DNA of 64,000 nt from Sweltsa coloradensis (Eukaryota > Arthropoda > Insecta > Plecoptera > Chloroperlidae). The translations under genes were made by a program, and so were the position numbers. Shown here piece after piece: positions 46,101 to 60,208 of this stretch. The notes under the pieces were generated by a model, which ran no database searches, was not told the origin of the DNA, and saw only the letters and a list, made by a program, of their open reading frames with translations. The stretch lies in assembly GCA_024449915.1 (NCBI GenBank), contig JAMZAV010002005.1, positions 53,152 to 117,151 of the forward strand, read 5' to 3'. Each line of letters begins with the position of its first letter. Positions within the stretch are counted from its first letter, which is position 1.

Positions 46101-47819
46101 CATATCATCACAAAGGCATTGGTTGTATTCTCAAATTTCACAAGATCTTTGGCAAGGAGCAGGCGCAGGCGGAGCCAGTCAGTCTGGCAGTCAGGCTGGC
46201 AGCTTGGATTGAATCCAAAGAACTTGGCTCAGTAAATATATCAAGCACGCTTTACAGGACTGTCTGTCACAATGACGTACATAAGCTTTGCGTTATATTG
46301 TCATTGGTCTGTCACTTGTTATTGTAGGTACGAGCCAATGACATAATATAAGCTAAGCGCTAGACACTCGGGTTGTGTTCCGCAGACGACCAGAACGACT
46401 AGTATGCAACCAATGAAATTTAAGTAACCAAAATTTGCACCAATGATAGATCAGATTTGCAAGGAACGTATGCGATGCGTAGTTGTTTCGATTGTTGTGG
46501 TCGAGACCAAGAAGCCCAGAGTTTTATTCCGGTCGTGGGCAGGTCTTTGAGGAAAGCGCGGTTATTTCAAATTATATCATTGAAAATCATGAAATTATGT
46601 CCACTACCGAGAATGTTCCTGTAATTCACATGGGTACACAATAAATTAATCATTCATTCATTCAAATCATTCATTAATTTAGTAAAATGATATGATTTAT
46701 ATAATTTTTAACAAGATATCACAATTTTCATAAAAACACGGCCTTGTAGAAGCACGCACCATTCCCTAGCCAAGGCAGTTCCCAACAATCAGACGTTGAG
46801 TGAAACAATGAAAATAACAATCCCCAGTCGAGCCCAGAATGATCGACCGGTCGCCTTTACGGAACACAACCTCAGTATGGCCGTGGGGAGCGTGGAAGTT
46901 TGAAGCCATCATGATTGGGGTAAAACCAACCGCCGTCTAAATGTATTGTACCCTTTAAATTTAACAGCCTTTGTGTTAACAAGCGGTGTAAAATCGAAAC
47001 CGCAAGATGGCAATTTGTCGCTATTATTGAAGAAAAATAGTCTTTCTTCTGCAAATCTCTCAGTAACTCCGATTTCCGAATAAAGCAATTCAAGTTGGTG
47101 GCATGGAATATAAGCTATACAGGTAGGTAATAGAGGTGTACCTTTGTTATATAATATAATAAAAAAATGTTATTTTCCACTACCTTCCACAGCCATGTAA
47201 ATGTAAAACAGCATATTAGCAAAAGAACACTGAAAATTTGCACCGTCTTTTGTTTTACAATTTCATTTAGTAACATGAGATTGCGTGAGGTCATTAAAAG
47301 AAAATAAATGCGTATTATTGTCGCACATTTTTGTATAGCCTAGGAGGACTCTATCATACTATTGTTTATCTGCATTAGGCTTTTAGTAATCAAAACTAGT
47401 TATTTGTGCATGATGTGTGTCTGAACAAGGTCGTGCAGGCCTAAGGTTGCCTAGGAGAGGCCTAGGGCTTGTCAAACGTGTCATGTTAGTATTCATATAT
47501 CTTGTCCTATATATAGCCTAATGGAACTTTAGGCCTACACTGTTGTAATATAAATAATTTTCTACATCTGGGCCTAGGCCCGGGACGGTTTCTGATTTGT
47601 TTTATGAGAGTATGACAACTTTTCTCGTCGTTCTACACATAGACGCAAAATTGAAAATGTCCACCATATGTTTACGTATTTTCTTATCACCGCGACGTTC
47701 AAATAATCCACTGCATCTTAGTTCATTCAACTAGATGAAGTATCTATGTTGCAGTGAAATGATTTTTCCCTATTCATGATGGCTTCTTATAGTCAAGTGG
47801 ATTAAAGATACAATACAAG
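46101..47819. other. Region with no recognised gene, left part of an inverted-repeat pair
   Basis: ACGAGCCAATGACATAATAT...AGCGCTAGAC at 46330-46365 is the inverse of 48880-48916 (~85% match), suggesting a 2.6-kb unit 46330-48916 that contains the element at 47820-48816. 46268-46306 is itself a small palindrome. The minus frame 46872-47093 (73 codons, with LQKKDYFSSIIATNCHLAVS) is not recognised. Confidence 0.4.
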
Positions 47820-48816
47820 AACAATTAGGGGTTTTGTGGTAGAGGTCTGAATTTTGGACTGTATACTCAGAACAATATTCTAAGAAAATTGCCTCGAGGT
47901 GCCATGACAAAATTCGTCCGGTTAAGGGGATGGAAGGGGTTGAAAAAATGGCATTTTTAAAAAATTCGAAAATTCAAATATCAAACTAAATTTTATCCTA
48001 AGATTACAAAATTAATACATATTGTAGATAAAAGTCCAAAATTTATAAAAAAAAATACATATTAGTCCATTGTGTCAAAATGTACCCAAGGCATTGCAAA
48101 ATGTTCTTTTCGTCATAATTCGTAATATTTGATTAATTTGGGACAAAATAAGTGGTCACACGATACACTTTCGTTAATATTGAGTAAATTTATGAAAAGT
48201 GGTCAGGGCGCATAATCTGATCAGATTTACATATTATAATATGGTGAAATTTTAATTTTTTAAATTAAACTTTAGATCTTAATCTACAATAAATGTTAAT
48301 TTGGCGTCCTTAATATTATATTTGAATACAGATTTATTTATTTTAGTGTTATCAACCCCTTTTAGTACACCCCCTTTTTCTCCTATAAGCAAGCAACTTT
48401 TTTGAGGGCACCTCGAGCCATTTTTTAGAGAACATTTTTCTGAGTATTTTAGGGAAAATTCACGGCCCTATCACAAAACCCACGTCTGGTAGGCCAATCC
48501 TCCCAGCACAGTGAGAAAATTTGTTAATAAAAGTCAAAGGGTGTAAAATATGGTTAGATATACATATATGGTAATATGTATTTTTTTAAATAAATTTTGG
48601 ACTTTTATCTACAATATGTATTAATTTTGTAATCTTAGGATAAAATTTAGTTTGATATTTGAATTTTCGAATTTTTTAAAAATGCCATTTTTTCAACCCC
48701 TTCCATCCCCTTAACCGGACGAATTTTGTCATGGCACCTCGAGGCAATTTTCTTAGAATATTGGCCTGAGTATACAATCCAAAATTCAGACCTCTACCAC
48801 AAAACCCCTAATTGTT
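47820..48816. mobile_element. Inverted-repeat element with ~250-bp arms (997 bp)
   Basis: AACAATTAGGGGTTTTGTGG opens it and the inverse closes it; the arms match over ~250 bp (GCCTCGAGGTGCCATGACAA, TTAAGGGGATGGAAGGGG). A second, diverged right-arm copy is at 48340-48480 (GCACCTCGAGCCATTTTTTA), so an older copy may be nested. No coding region, no clear flanking duplication. Confidence 0.85.
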
Positions 48817-48959
48817 AGCCTTATCCGCCTAGCTATTACGTCCACGCTAGCGCTCGGTTGGAAGGATAGGAGACTGAGCGTCTAGCGCTTAGCTTATGTA
48901 CGTCATTGGTACGAGCATATGATGTCGGTTGTGCATTGAGTTACTTCTCTTGGTATAGT

Positions 48960-49088
48960 ACTAGGGAAACGCAAAAGTCGTTGCTAGACGAGTAAGTGAG
49001 CCATGTATTGAGTACCCGGTAACATTCCTTTTCTTCCCCATACCTTAGGCCTCCCTAGCCTAGGCTAGAGTGGCGTATTATGGTCTTA
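48960..49088 (+). mobile_element. Solitary family G leader end
   Basis: ACTAGGGAAACGCAAAAGTC, TAGACGAGTAAGTGAGCC and the CCTTAGGCCTCCCTAGCC block match 17733-17850, then homology stops near 49088. No 3' end is seen. Confidence 0.7.
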
Positions 49089-49237
49089 AAGTTGACGCGC
49101 CCTTATCCTCCTCAGACCCAGAATTTATTTTTTTGCGAATTTATAAAAACAAATTACATTTTCTGGTTGAAAAAATAAAAAAATAAATAAAAAAAAATAA
49201 TGAGCAAAAATCCCTTGACCCAATAAGCCAAAACGCT
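49089..49237. other. Edge of an uncertain larger unit (49089-51110)
   Basis: CCTCCTCAGAC at 49110-49120 has an inverse GTCTGAGGAGG at 51090-51100, possibly the tips of a 2-kb unit enclosing the next elements. The match is short. Confidence 0.3.
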
Positions 49238-49773
49238 GTGTCTCCTATAGGCGACATTGGGTCTCAAATATAAGAAACAAATTATTTGACAACAATGTAT
49301 TTTGTTTGTAAATACACTAAAATTTCAATGAATTTTTGCTTCATTTTATTTGTAGGGCCTAGGTCTTTTTTCTTTTATTGCTGTTATTGTTATTCACACA
49401 ATTTTTTTTATAATTTTATAATAAGAATTAAAAAATAAAAATAACAAAATTCCTTTGTTAATGGTTGTTCTAAGCATGGATTTTATAAGTTGACGATAGC
49501 CTAATTAAATTTAAATTTAAAGTTATGAAAACATAAGCTTGGCATGAGATACATGTTAATTAAAATTTAATTTTAGTTTTGATATTAATTTTATTGATAA
49601 AAAGTGTAAAAAACATGAAATATATTTTAAATTTAAATTTACTTAATACATTGCTTTGTGCTAGTGTAATCACCGTTCTTACACAGAAAAAACAAATAAA
49701 AAATGACAGTTTGAAATTTTGAGTTTCATAAGTATTCCTACAGTTGAGACCCAATGTCGCCTATAGGAGACAT
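49238..49773. mobile_element. MITE-like element with 30-bp inverted ends (536 bp)
   Basis: GTGTCTCCTATAGGCGACAT then TGGGTCTCAA at the left, exact inverse apart from the first base at 49744-49773. The interior is AT-rich with several runs of ATTTAAATTTAAA type. No flanking duplication found; non-coding. Confidence 0.8.
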
Positions 49774-49850
49774 AGGAATAATTTGAACTGTTGGTATTGT
49801 TGTATTCTCAACAGAGTAAAAAACCCGATTGCATCTTGTTAACACAATGT

Positions 49851-50815
49851 TCTAGCAGAGTCGATAAAGAAGTTTCCCCTTTGGGGAGGTCCCCCAACTC
49901 CCTATACCGCCCTGGGTTAAATAAAGAGTCGGTTTTTGACGTTCGGAAACGTCCTGTGCGATTCTGTGTGACAATTCATGGAACTACTTCAATAAAACTA
50001 CGTCACTTTTCTACTAGTAGTTAACAGCTCAAAAACATGTTTTTTATCCTGGGTACAGATTATATAATAAATTAGATTTAGTGATAAAACAGGAACAACG
50101 TATAGCAGTTTTTAAATTGAAATGTAATAAATTTGTTAAAACTCTATTTTATCTATGAGGAACATAAACATTGTAATATGACTTGTATATATTTTGTAAC
50201 TGTATTGAATTATCTTGTATGTATTTTGAAAATTTGTTTCAATTAGTTAGGCCTATTTAAAAAAAAATTAAATTGTATTGAATTGTACTATTACTTTTGA
50301 AATTGCATGTAAAAATAGCTTTAAGCTAAATAAAATACTGAATTGAATTGAATTGAATTGAGTCGTTGACGACGAATGGCGTGAAACGTCGAGATTTCGA
50401 TTTGAGTGCCTAGGGCGTACTTACGTGCGAAAACTGTATTGTGGCCTTGGGACTAGGCTACACTTGCGTCCGTAAGGCTTAAACAACCCATATCACAATT
50501 AATTTCGCACGGAAATGTCAGTGACGCCTGCGCAACAGTTTATAGTACAATAATAAGTCAAAAGTAAATCGTTTTAAAAGGCAAGGGCCTTGGGCTAATA
50601 TAATTAAAATAAAATTGAAGTTTAACGTGTCGTCTGTTATTTTGTTATTGCATTGTCACTGCACATCGATAATCTACTGACCGTATTTAGCGTGCAGTGC
50701 TTTTATAAGTTTCACATTTGAGCCGCCCTCAGCGCGCAGAGCGTTAGATTCCGTTGTGACTTGGGAGTAAGGGGACCTCCCCAAAGGGGAAACTTCTTTA
50801 TTGACTCTGGTTCTA
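49851..50815. mobile_element. Element with 38-bp inverted ends (~965 bp)
   Basis: AGAGTCGATAAAGAAGTTTC then CCCTTTGGGGAGGTCCCC at 49857-49894; the inverse at 50771-50808 differs at one base. It contains a LINE 3' tail (49895-50365), so either the LINE inserted into it or it captured one. Confidence 0.75.
49895..50365 (+). mobile_element. Probable LINE 3' end with (GAATT)n tail
   Basis: Ends TAAATAAAATACTGAATTGAATTG..., a pentamer repeat (50338-50361) following an AT-rich 3' region. This resembles CR1/L2-type 3' ends. The short coding trace RPVRFCVTIHGTTSIKLRHF upstream could be the last part of an RT protein, but this is uncertain. Confidence 0.4.
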
Positions 50816-51269
50816 GTATTTAAATAATGTTTGTATCATTCAATTTGACATCAACTAGAATTAATTACAGCGTAATTACCATTCCACGGCCATCTTGAAT
50901 ACAATTTCATAAAAATAGGCCTAATCAGGTGAAGATAACAGCTTCAGTTTTAGTTTTTTTTGTAAGCTGGACAATTTGTAACTATAGTTACCATCTGTTG
51001 ACAACAAAATTAACTAATGTAGTGCCTGGCTTGCATCTTTATATCAACCATTTAATTATTTTCTAATGCCCTATTTAGTGTCTCTCACAGGGGACGCTGC
51101 GTCTGAGGAGGGTACCTCGCTGTTTTCTATACCATGTGTTTGGTCTCAGTTATCGACTGATAGCTCATTTCCAAACATAAATCTCGAGTGTGACACCATC
51201 AACTCAGCCAATGCATGGCAGAACGTAAAATAATCTCCGTTGAGGAAAACCTTTGTAAAAACCTTCAGT

Positions 51270-51352
51270 CAGGACTGTCGGTCTCGGCAGGATTTGAACC
51301 CGGGACCTCTCGAATCAGAGTCAAGTGCTTAACGTTCGAGTCAACACTGGTA
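51270..51352 (-). other. tRNA-derived sequence (SINE head or tRNA pseudogene)
   Basis: Inverse reading: GTTGACTCGAACGTTAAGC, then a 5-bp stem CTTGA/TCGAG around a 7-nt loop CTCTGAT (anticodon position CTG), then CCCGGGTTCAAATCCTGCC with exact box B GGTTCAAATCC. The T stem has a mismatch and the acceptor stem is not clear, so I do not call it a functional tRNA. Confidence 0.5.
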
Positions 51353-51475
51353 TTAAACAGTTAAAGCATAATATCAACTCTATGACCAAGACGGAAGATG
51401 TTTTTACTCATAAAATAAACATATTACAAATAAGTTAGTTTATTTCTCCTTTCACACGCAAAATCATATTTTAAA

Positions 51476-52150
51476 AGAATACGTCAATATTATGAGTACT
51501 CTGCACCATCCTGTACCTCTATTACCCATCCATCACATCATTTATCAATTTTAAAAACGAAGTTTTTGAAAATTTTATCCATTCAATGCTAATTCAGTAG
51601 CTGCATGTGAGTAGGCCTAAAAGATTGCTTATACATCTGCCGTTGTCTCAATGTTTTTCTACTTGTCATCATAATCCCACACATAACAAAAACTTTTTAA
51701 AATGAATACGTCAATAGTTATGAGTACTCTGCACCATCCTGTACCACTATTACCCATCCATCACATCATTTATCAATTTTAAAAACGATGTTATTGAAAA
51801 TTTTATCCATTCAATGCTAATTCAGTAGCTGTTTGTGAGTAGGCCTATAAGATTGCTTATACATCTGCCGTTGTCTCAATGTTTTTCTACTTGTCATCAT
51901 AATCCCACACATAACAAAAACTTTTTAAAATGAATACGTCAATAGTTATGAGTACTCTGCACCATCCTGTACCACTATTACCCATCCATCACATTATTTA
52001 ACAATTTTAAAAACGAAGTTTTTGAAAATTTTATCCATTCAATGCTAATTTAGTAGCTGTATGTGAGTAGGCCTAAAAGATTGCTTATACATCTGCCGTT
52101 GTCTCAATGTTTTTCCACTTGTCATCATAATCCCACACATAACAAAAACT
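51476..52150 (+). repeat. Three ~227-bp tandem units
   Basis: Units start near 51476, 51704 and 51930, each with TACGTCAATA, GAGTACTCTGCACCATCCTG, AATTTTATCCATTCAATGC and CATCTGCCGTTGTCTCAATG. They are ~96% alike, so the amplification is recent. Confidence 0.93.
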
Positions 52151-52555
52151 TGTAAAAATACAGCCAAACTTTACACACTCACCAAAGAAATGAGATGTAA
52201 AAAAAAGGCCAAGCTCATCTACCCTTCCACATTTGTACATTCTTAATTCATAAACGTACAGTGTCCCGTAACAACATCCTTGAAAAGGTTGGCAAAATAG
52301 AATTTGCAACTATTAATTTAAACTTAATAGTTCATCAAAATTCTTTATTTCTAATTAATTTAAACGTAATGGTCATACAAATTCTATTTTGCCAAGATTT
52401 TCAAGGATGTTGTTACGCGAAAATGTACGTTTATGAATTAAGAATGCTCAAATGTAGAAGGGTCTAGATGAGCTTGACCCTTTTTTTAGATCTCGTTAAT
52501 TTTGAGTGTGTAAGGTGTGGCTGTATTATTACAAGTTTTTGTTATGTGTGGGATC
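52131..52555. repeat. Palindrome following the 227-bp array
   Basis: CCCACACATAACAAAAACTT at the left and the inverse at 52533-52553; the arms (~175 bp) also pair AATTCATAAACGTACA and ACAACATCCTTGAAAA. The centre is near 52340. The left arm begins within the last array unit, so array and palindrome overlap. Confidence 0.85.
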
Positions 52556-52603
52556 TCATTACTTTTTCAAGTTCCGTTGCAAAATTATCTGTTAAAATAT
52601 AAT

Positions 52604-53365
52604 TGGATGAGCGCAGCGATGCGAAGACTCCATCTACTACACTGGAGAAAAAATCCGGAATGTTTTTTTTCTGTATTTTTTTTTTATTTTTACACGATTC
52701 CGGCTAAATCGATACTACAATTGCGATTAAATTTTCTGGGGGCCTTCGAAATTTCTGAACCAAGAACTGCCACTTTTTTTAGCCCAACCAAAAAATTATT
52801 TCTCATGAAAATCGCAATTTTACGATTTTGCTCGATTTTTAAAAACTTTATTCGACTTGTAACACCTACATGCTTTATCTGATTGTAAAGATTTTTTTAC
52901 AGAACCTTAATTTTATAAATTTTTATATTCGAGTAAACTTTGAGAGCAATCAACATAATATTTCTTAGAAAATCGCAATTTTACGATTTTTTTAATTTTT
53001 AAAACATTTCTTCGACTTATAACACCTACATGCTTTATACGATTATAATGATTCTTTCACAGAACCTTAATGTTATTAATAACTATATTGGTGTGAAATT
53101 TGAGCGCAATCAAAAAATAATTTCTCATGAAAAACGCATTAAAAAAAAATTACATTTCTTCGACTCTTTAACACCTTCATGCTTTATCTGATTGTAATAA
53201 TTTTTGTACGGAACCTTAATTTTATAAATTAATATTTTGGTGTGAAATTTGAGCGCAATCGAAAAATTAAATCTCATAAAAATCGCAATGTTACGCTTTT
53301 TTGTTTAAAAAATATTACGATCATCCAACAACGCGCCTGAAAAAGTGATTGTGAAGCTTCCTAGT
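52604..53365 (-). mobile_element. ACTAGG-leader element, family A (762 bp)
   Basis: From 53365 inward: ACTAGGAAGCTTCAC, a GCGCGTTGT close to the leader, TGGATGA, then the family A body in order, ending CGCTGCGCTCATCCA at 52604. Flanks AAT (52601-52603) and AAT (53366-53368). Collinear with 40290-41055. The leader differs from the usual one in its middle (GCTTCACAATCACTTTTTCAG). Confidence 0.88.
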
Positions 53366-53369
53366 AATT

Positions 53370-53656
53370 TTATCAAATTCGATTAATTTCTATTGTATTA
53401 ACAATCTACAATAGAATGTAAAAATCAAGTGGCCCAAAGACTTGCTTGTTGTAAACAAAAACAATGTAGGCGATTATTGTCAAGTATAGTTACTTGTTGA
53501 TTGTGTGCCTGTAAAGGCTTATTTTAAAACCTTTATTTGTAAGGCTTCCAGCAAACTTTTTAAAGTTTTTCTTTCAAAGGGAATAACATCACTATTACCT
53601 TAATGTCCATGTAAAATATGAAAGTTGTAGCCCCACACCGTTTGGTCAGAATCGCT
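53370..53656 (+). mobile_element. Family B fragment
   Basis: GTAGGCGATTATTGTCAAGT, CTTTTTAAAGTTTTTCTTTC and CCTTAATGTCCATGT match the family B left part; it ends at CCGTTTGGTCAGAATCG. Confidence 0.65.
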
Positions 53657-53683
53657 GGGCAATTGAAACTGACGAATTAGATT

Positions 53684-53859
53684 GTAGTAGAAGTAGTAGA
53701 AGTAGTAGTAGTAGTAGTAGTAGAAGTAGTAGTAGTAGTAGTAGTAGAAGTAGTAGTAGCAGTAGTAGTAGTAGTAGCAGTAGTAGTCGTAGATGTAGTA
53801 GTAGAAGTAGAACTAAAAGAAGTAGTAGTAGTAGTAGTAGTAGTAGTTGTAGTAGAAGT
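53684..53859. repeat. (TAG)n array 1, interrupted
   Basis: TAG units with scattered GAA/CAG variants. Frames across it (poly-Leu on the minus strand) are artefacts. Confidence 0.95.
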
Positions 53860-54000
53860 ATTTTTTTTTTGAATTGTTCTTTATTTGGAAAAATACAAAA
53901 TACAACAATTTTTAGACTCCGCAAAACTACTACGTAGCTTGTCTGCAGAGTCTCTTTAACAACAAAACATATATAAACAATATCTCTGACTCTGTAGATT
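53860..54000 (-). mobile_element. Family I LINE, 3' end only (~140 bp)
   Basis: Poly(T), then TTGAATTGTTCTTTATTTGG, AGACTCCGCAAAACTACTA and TTAACAACAAAACATATATA, the inverse of the family I 3' end. Bounded by (TAG)n on both sides. Confidence 0.85.
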
Positions 54001-54001
54001 T

Positions 54002-54089
<88 letters not shown>

Positions 54090-54140
54090 CAGTAGTAGTA
54101 GCAGTAGTAGCAGTAGTATATGTAGGTAGTAGTAGTAGTT

Positions 54141-54175
<35 letters not shown>

Positions 54176-54206
54176 TAGTAGTAGTATAGTAGTAGTAGTA
54201 GTAGTT
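54001..54206. repeat. (TAG)n array 2
   Basis: About 65 units, a few CAG or TATG variants. Confidence 0.95.
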
Positions 54207-55921
54207 TTTTTTTTTTTTTTTTTTTTTTTTAAGTTGCCTTTATTGAACAATTTATTTACAGATACAATCGATTGTCCTGCGAAGCTACAAAACAGCTTAT
54301 CTGCAGGTTCAAATCTTTTTATACATGTGTACATAGTTAAAACAATAAATCAATCCCTTGGAATCCAGTTCCTATGTCAATACAGATGATATTTCCATGA
54401 CAGTTATGCATTCTTGACAAACAAAATTAAATTAAATTGATTATTTCTTTTTAATACGGCAACATTGAATTTAAATATTCCCTAGAATGAAAAGTGAGAT
54501 ACAACAAAATTCAATAATAAACAACAAAAAATAATAAATAAAATAATAATAATAAATGTAATAAATAAGTAACAAAACCCTAAACAAAGAAACAGCTGCA
54601 AGGCTTTGATTAAGCTTTTTTAAAAGACCAAATTCCACCACAACCATAAAAAACCATGATCAAAACATCACCACAATAGCACATTTTACATTTAAACATG
54701 ATGACAGTTCGAGCACCACGACACGCACAACCACAATTCGACTATATTTCCTTATTTTTTAACGATTGAATGGTGAAACATGGAGGTTATTAAACACAAC
54801 GTAACTTTTTATTTTTCAATTTTTTTAAATATGTAATCTTTTAAACTTTTCTTTAATTTTGCATAGGTTTGAACGTTTTTGACATTTTCAGGCAATTCAT
54901 TGCATAACGCCGGTACAGCATAATGTATGCAACGCAAACCGTAGTTGGTGTACACACGTGGAACCACATACATACAATCATTTCCACTCCGGTATGGTAC
55001 GTACTTTTATACTTTTCAGACTTGATATTGAAAAGGTGTTTAATAATAAAATAATAAAAATACATTTGCTGCACCGCAGAATGTTACAAATATTGTAAGT
55101 TTGAATAGTGTAATAATTTTTTACAACATTTGTTGAGCAAAACAAAGAGCGCACAATAGAATTTTGCATTACTTCCAGAGGAGACAGAGTGAGTGTAGAC
55201 GCCGATCCCCAAGCAGTTATTCCATACGACAAAATATGAATGAACAAAGCATAGTAAACCATTTTTAAAATATTAAGAGGAAAAATCACGTATTTGAAAA
55301 ATATAGAAATACGATATTCGAATACTTTGCAAAATTTTTGCCACGTGTAATTTAAAAGAAAAAGTGTTATCTACCACAATTCCCAAGTATTGCTATTTTT
55401 AACCTCGACAATTGATGGACAACTACACAATGACGGAATATTAAAACATTAGAATGTTAGAATTTACGACAGGTAGAACAACCTGTTTTAGACACAATGC
55501 GGTGTGCCACTGTACATTAATCTTAACGTCACTTAGTTTGTTAGGCGCATGAATGCACATTATGTTAGTTTTTCCTAAGTTTACAACTAGACCCATGTCA
55601 TGAAGCCATTTTTGAAATAAAATGAGATCCTGTTTTAATTGTGTTAATGCTACGAGCAAGTCGTAATGCGTGATTACCAACACAGTATCATCTGCGTATA
55701 AATATACCTTACAATATCTAAACACATTTGGCATACTATTAATATATAAAAGAAAAAGGGTTGGTCCTAAAATTGAGCCTTGTGGCACCCCGTATTTAAT
55801 TTTATAATTACTGCTAAATTCACCATCAATTTTAACTATAATGTCGCGTTCAGTTAAAAAATTTCTAAACCATGAAAGAATTGGCCCCCGAACACCGGCT
55901 TTTTCTAACATTTCAAGTAAA
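54207..55921 (-). mobile_element. Family II LINE, 5'-truncated (1.7 kb)
   Basis: Poly(T)28 at the (TAG)n junction, then the inverse of ATTGTTCAATAAAGGCAACTT (polyadenylation signal AATAAA ~10 nt before the tail), ~600 bp of 3' region, then RT coding sequence, cut at CATTTCAAGTAAAG where array 3 starts. Bounded by (TAG)n on both sides. Confidence 0.88.
54853..55911 (-). pseudogene. Family II reverse transcriptase, C-terminal half
   Basis: LEKAGVRGPILSWFRNFLTE, IKYGVPQGSILGPTLFLLYI (RT motif B), KVYLYADDTVLVI (catalytic YADD), NLGKTNIMCI, then after a frameshift near 55440 and another near 55300, LKMVYYALFIHILSYGITAW (the LINE C-terminal region). RT motifs 0-A are missing because of the 5' truncation. 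Inactive. Confidence 0.85.
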
Positions 55922-55923
55922 GT

Positions 55924-55991
<68 letters not shown>
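55922..55991. repeat. (TAG)n array 3
   Basis: About 23 uninterrupted units. Confidence 0.95.
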
Positions 55992-56306
55992 TATTTTTTA
56001 TTTTTTTTTGAATTGTTCTTTATTTGGAAAAATACAAAATACAACAATTTCAGACTCCGCAAAAACTACTTACGTAGCTTGTCTGCAGAGTCTCTTTAAC
56101 AACAAAACATATATAAAAATATCTCTGACTCTCATTTTGTCGTGATACAATAAATTCAGTTTAAAAAAAATGAAAAACATTCTAAAACTAAAGAGTAACA
56201 CAATAGTATACAATATAAGAAACATAATACTACATATAACCACCCACACAAAGATTACATAACTTCAAAAACAAAAACAAAGACAAATCATAGACAATAA
56301 TATTAG
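55992..56306 (-). mobile_element. Family I LINE, 3' end (~310 bp)
   Basis: The inverse of the 3' region through the poly(A) side at 55992; cut at AGACAATAATATTAGAATA, then a short (TAG)n stretch (56307-56340). Confidence 0.85.
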
Positions 56307-56340
56307 AATAAGTAGAAGTAGTAGTAGTAGTAGAAGTAGT

Positions 56341-56581
56341 TTTTTTTTTAAGTTGCCTTTATTGAACAATTTATTTACAGATACAATCGATTGTCCTGCG
56401 AAGCTGCAAAACAGCTTACCTGCAGGTTCAAATCTTTTTATACATGTATACATAGTTATACAATAATTAATCAATCCCTTGGAGTCCAGTTCCTTTGTAA
56501 ATACAGATGATATTTCCATTACAGTTATGCATTCTTGACAAACAAAATTAAATTAAATGGATTATTTCTTTTAAATACGGC
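56341..56581 (-). mobile_element. Family II LINE, 3' end (~240 bp)
   Basis: TTTTTAAGTTGCCTTTATTG onward matches 54225-54465; ends at AAATACGGCAG, joined to array 4. Confidence 0.88.
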
Positions 56582-56633
<52 letters not shown>

Positions 56634-56679
56634 CAAGGAGAAGTGGTAGTGGTAGTAGTAGTAATATTAGTATTAGTAT

Positions 56680-56722
<43 letters not shown>
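56582..56722. repeat. (TAG)n array 4, with a TATTAG variant patch
   Basis: TAG units with a patch of AATATTAGTATTAG (56662-56680). Confidence 0.93.
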
Positions 56723-56861
56723 TTTTTTTTAATTGTTCTTTATTTGGAAGAAAAAATACAAAATACAACAATTGCCGACTCCGCAAAACTACTTACGTAG
56801 CTTGTCTGCAGAGTCTCTTAAAAAAAAAAAAAAATAGAAACATTATCTCTGACTCTCATAG
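56723..56861 (-). mobile_element. Family I LINE, 3' end (~140 bp)
   Basis: Inverse of the family I 3' end with a poly(A) expansion at 56820-56834; bounded by arrays 4 and 5. Confidence 0.82.
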
Positions 56862-56906
56862 TTGTAGTAGTTGTAGTAGTAGTAGTAGTAGTTAGTAGTA
56901 GTAGTA

Positions 56907-56966
<60 letters not shown>
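56862..56966. repeat. (TAG)n array 5
   Basis: About 33 units including TTGTAG and GAAGTAG variants. Confidence 0.95.
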
Positions 56967-59576
<2,610 letters not shown>

Positions 59577-60080
59577 TTTTTTTTTTAATTGTTCTTTATT
59601 TGGAAAAAATACAAAAAAAAAACAATTTCAGACTCCGCAAAACTACTTACGTAGCTTGTCTGCAGAGTCTCTTTAACAACAAAACATATATAAACTACAT
59701 CTCTGACTCTCATTTTGTCGTGATACAATAAATTCAGATAACAAAAAATAAAAAACATTCTAAAACTAAAGAGTAACACAATAGTATACAATATAAGAAA
59801 CATTATACTACCATATAACCACCCCACCAAAGATTACATAACTTCAAAAACAAAAACAAAAACAAATCATAGACAATAATATTCATTCCCTTTTTTATAA
59901 TCCATTCTTTTATTTTCCTCTTCACCTCATTCATAGATTTTAATGATTTTAAATTGTCAGGTAAGGTATTTAAGTATTTAGGTACAATAATGTTTCTTTC
60001 CTGATCTCCATAAGTGTTGTATCTGGTTGCCGGTATTAAAAAATCTATCTCTATTTCTTGTATCATATGTATGTTGTTGT
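59577..60080 (-). mobile_element. Family I LINE, 3' 500 bp
   Basis: Inverse of the 3' region and C-terminal coding end (YGDQERNIIVPKYLNTLPDN, MNEVKRKIKEWIIKKG); 5' cut at CATATGTATGTTG, adjoining array 7. Confidence 0.9.
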
Positions 60081-60119
60081 TGTTGTAGTTGTAGTAGTAG
60101 AAGTAGTAGTAGAAGTAGT

Positions 60120-60208
<89 letters not shown>
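60081..60208. repeat. (TAG)n array 7
   Basis: TTG/GAAG variants at the left, then ~30 pure units. Confidence 0.95.

Noticed and set aside
46009..46235. Small overlapping genes at the family D leader
   Set aside because: Two frames over the same bases, starting within a mobile-element end, no motif.
49092..49190. Third copy of the Cys-rich protein end, because TTGACGCGCCCTTA is shared with 19381-19394
   Set aside because: The match is only ~15 bp and no cysteine motif follows.
51270..51352. Functional tRNA-Gln (CTG) gene
   Set aside because: The anticodon arm folds, but the T stem has a mismatch and no acceptor stem could be drawn.
53646..54334. Low-complexity proteins of Leu, Tyr or Thr/Val runs, also at 56535-57218, 59323-60326 and 62123-63029
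   Set aside because: They are translations of (TAG)n/(CTA)n arrays and poly(A/T) runs in different frames.
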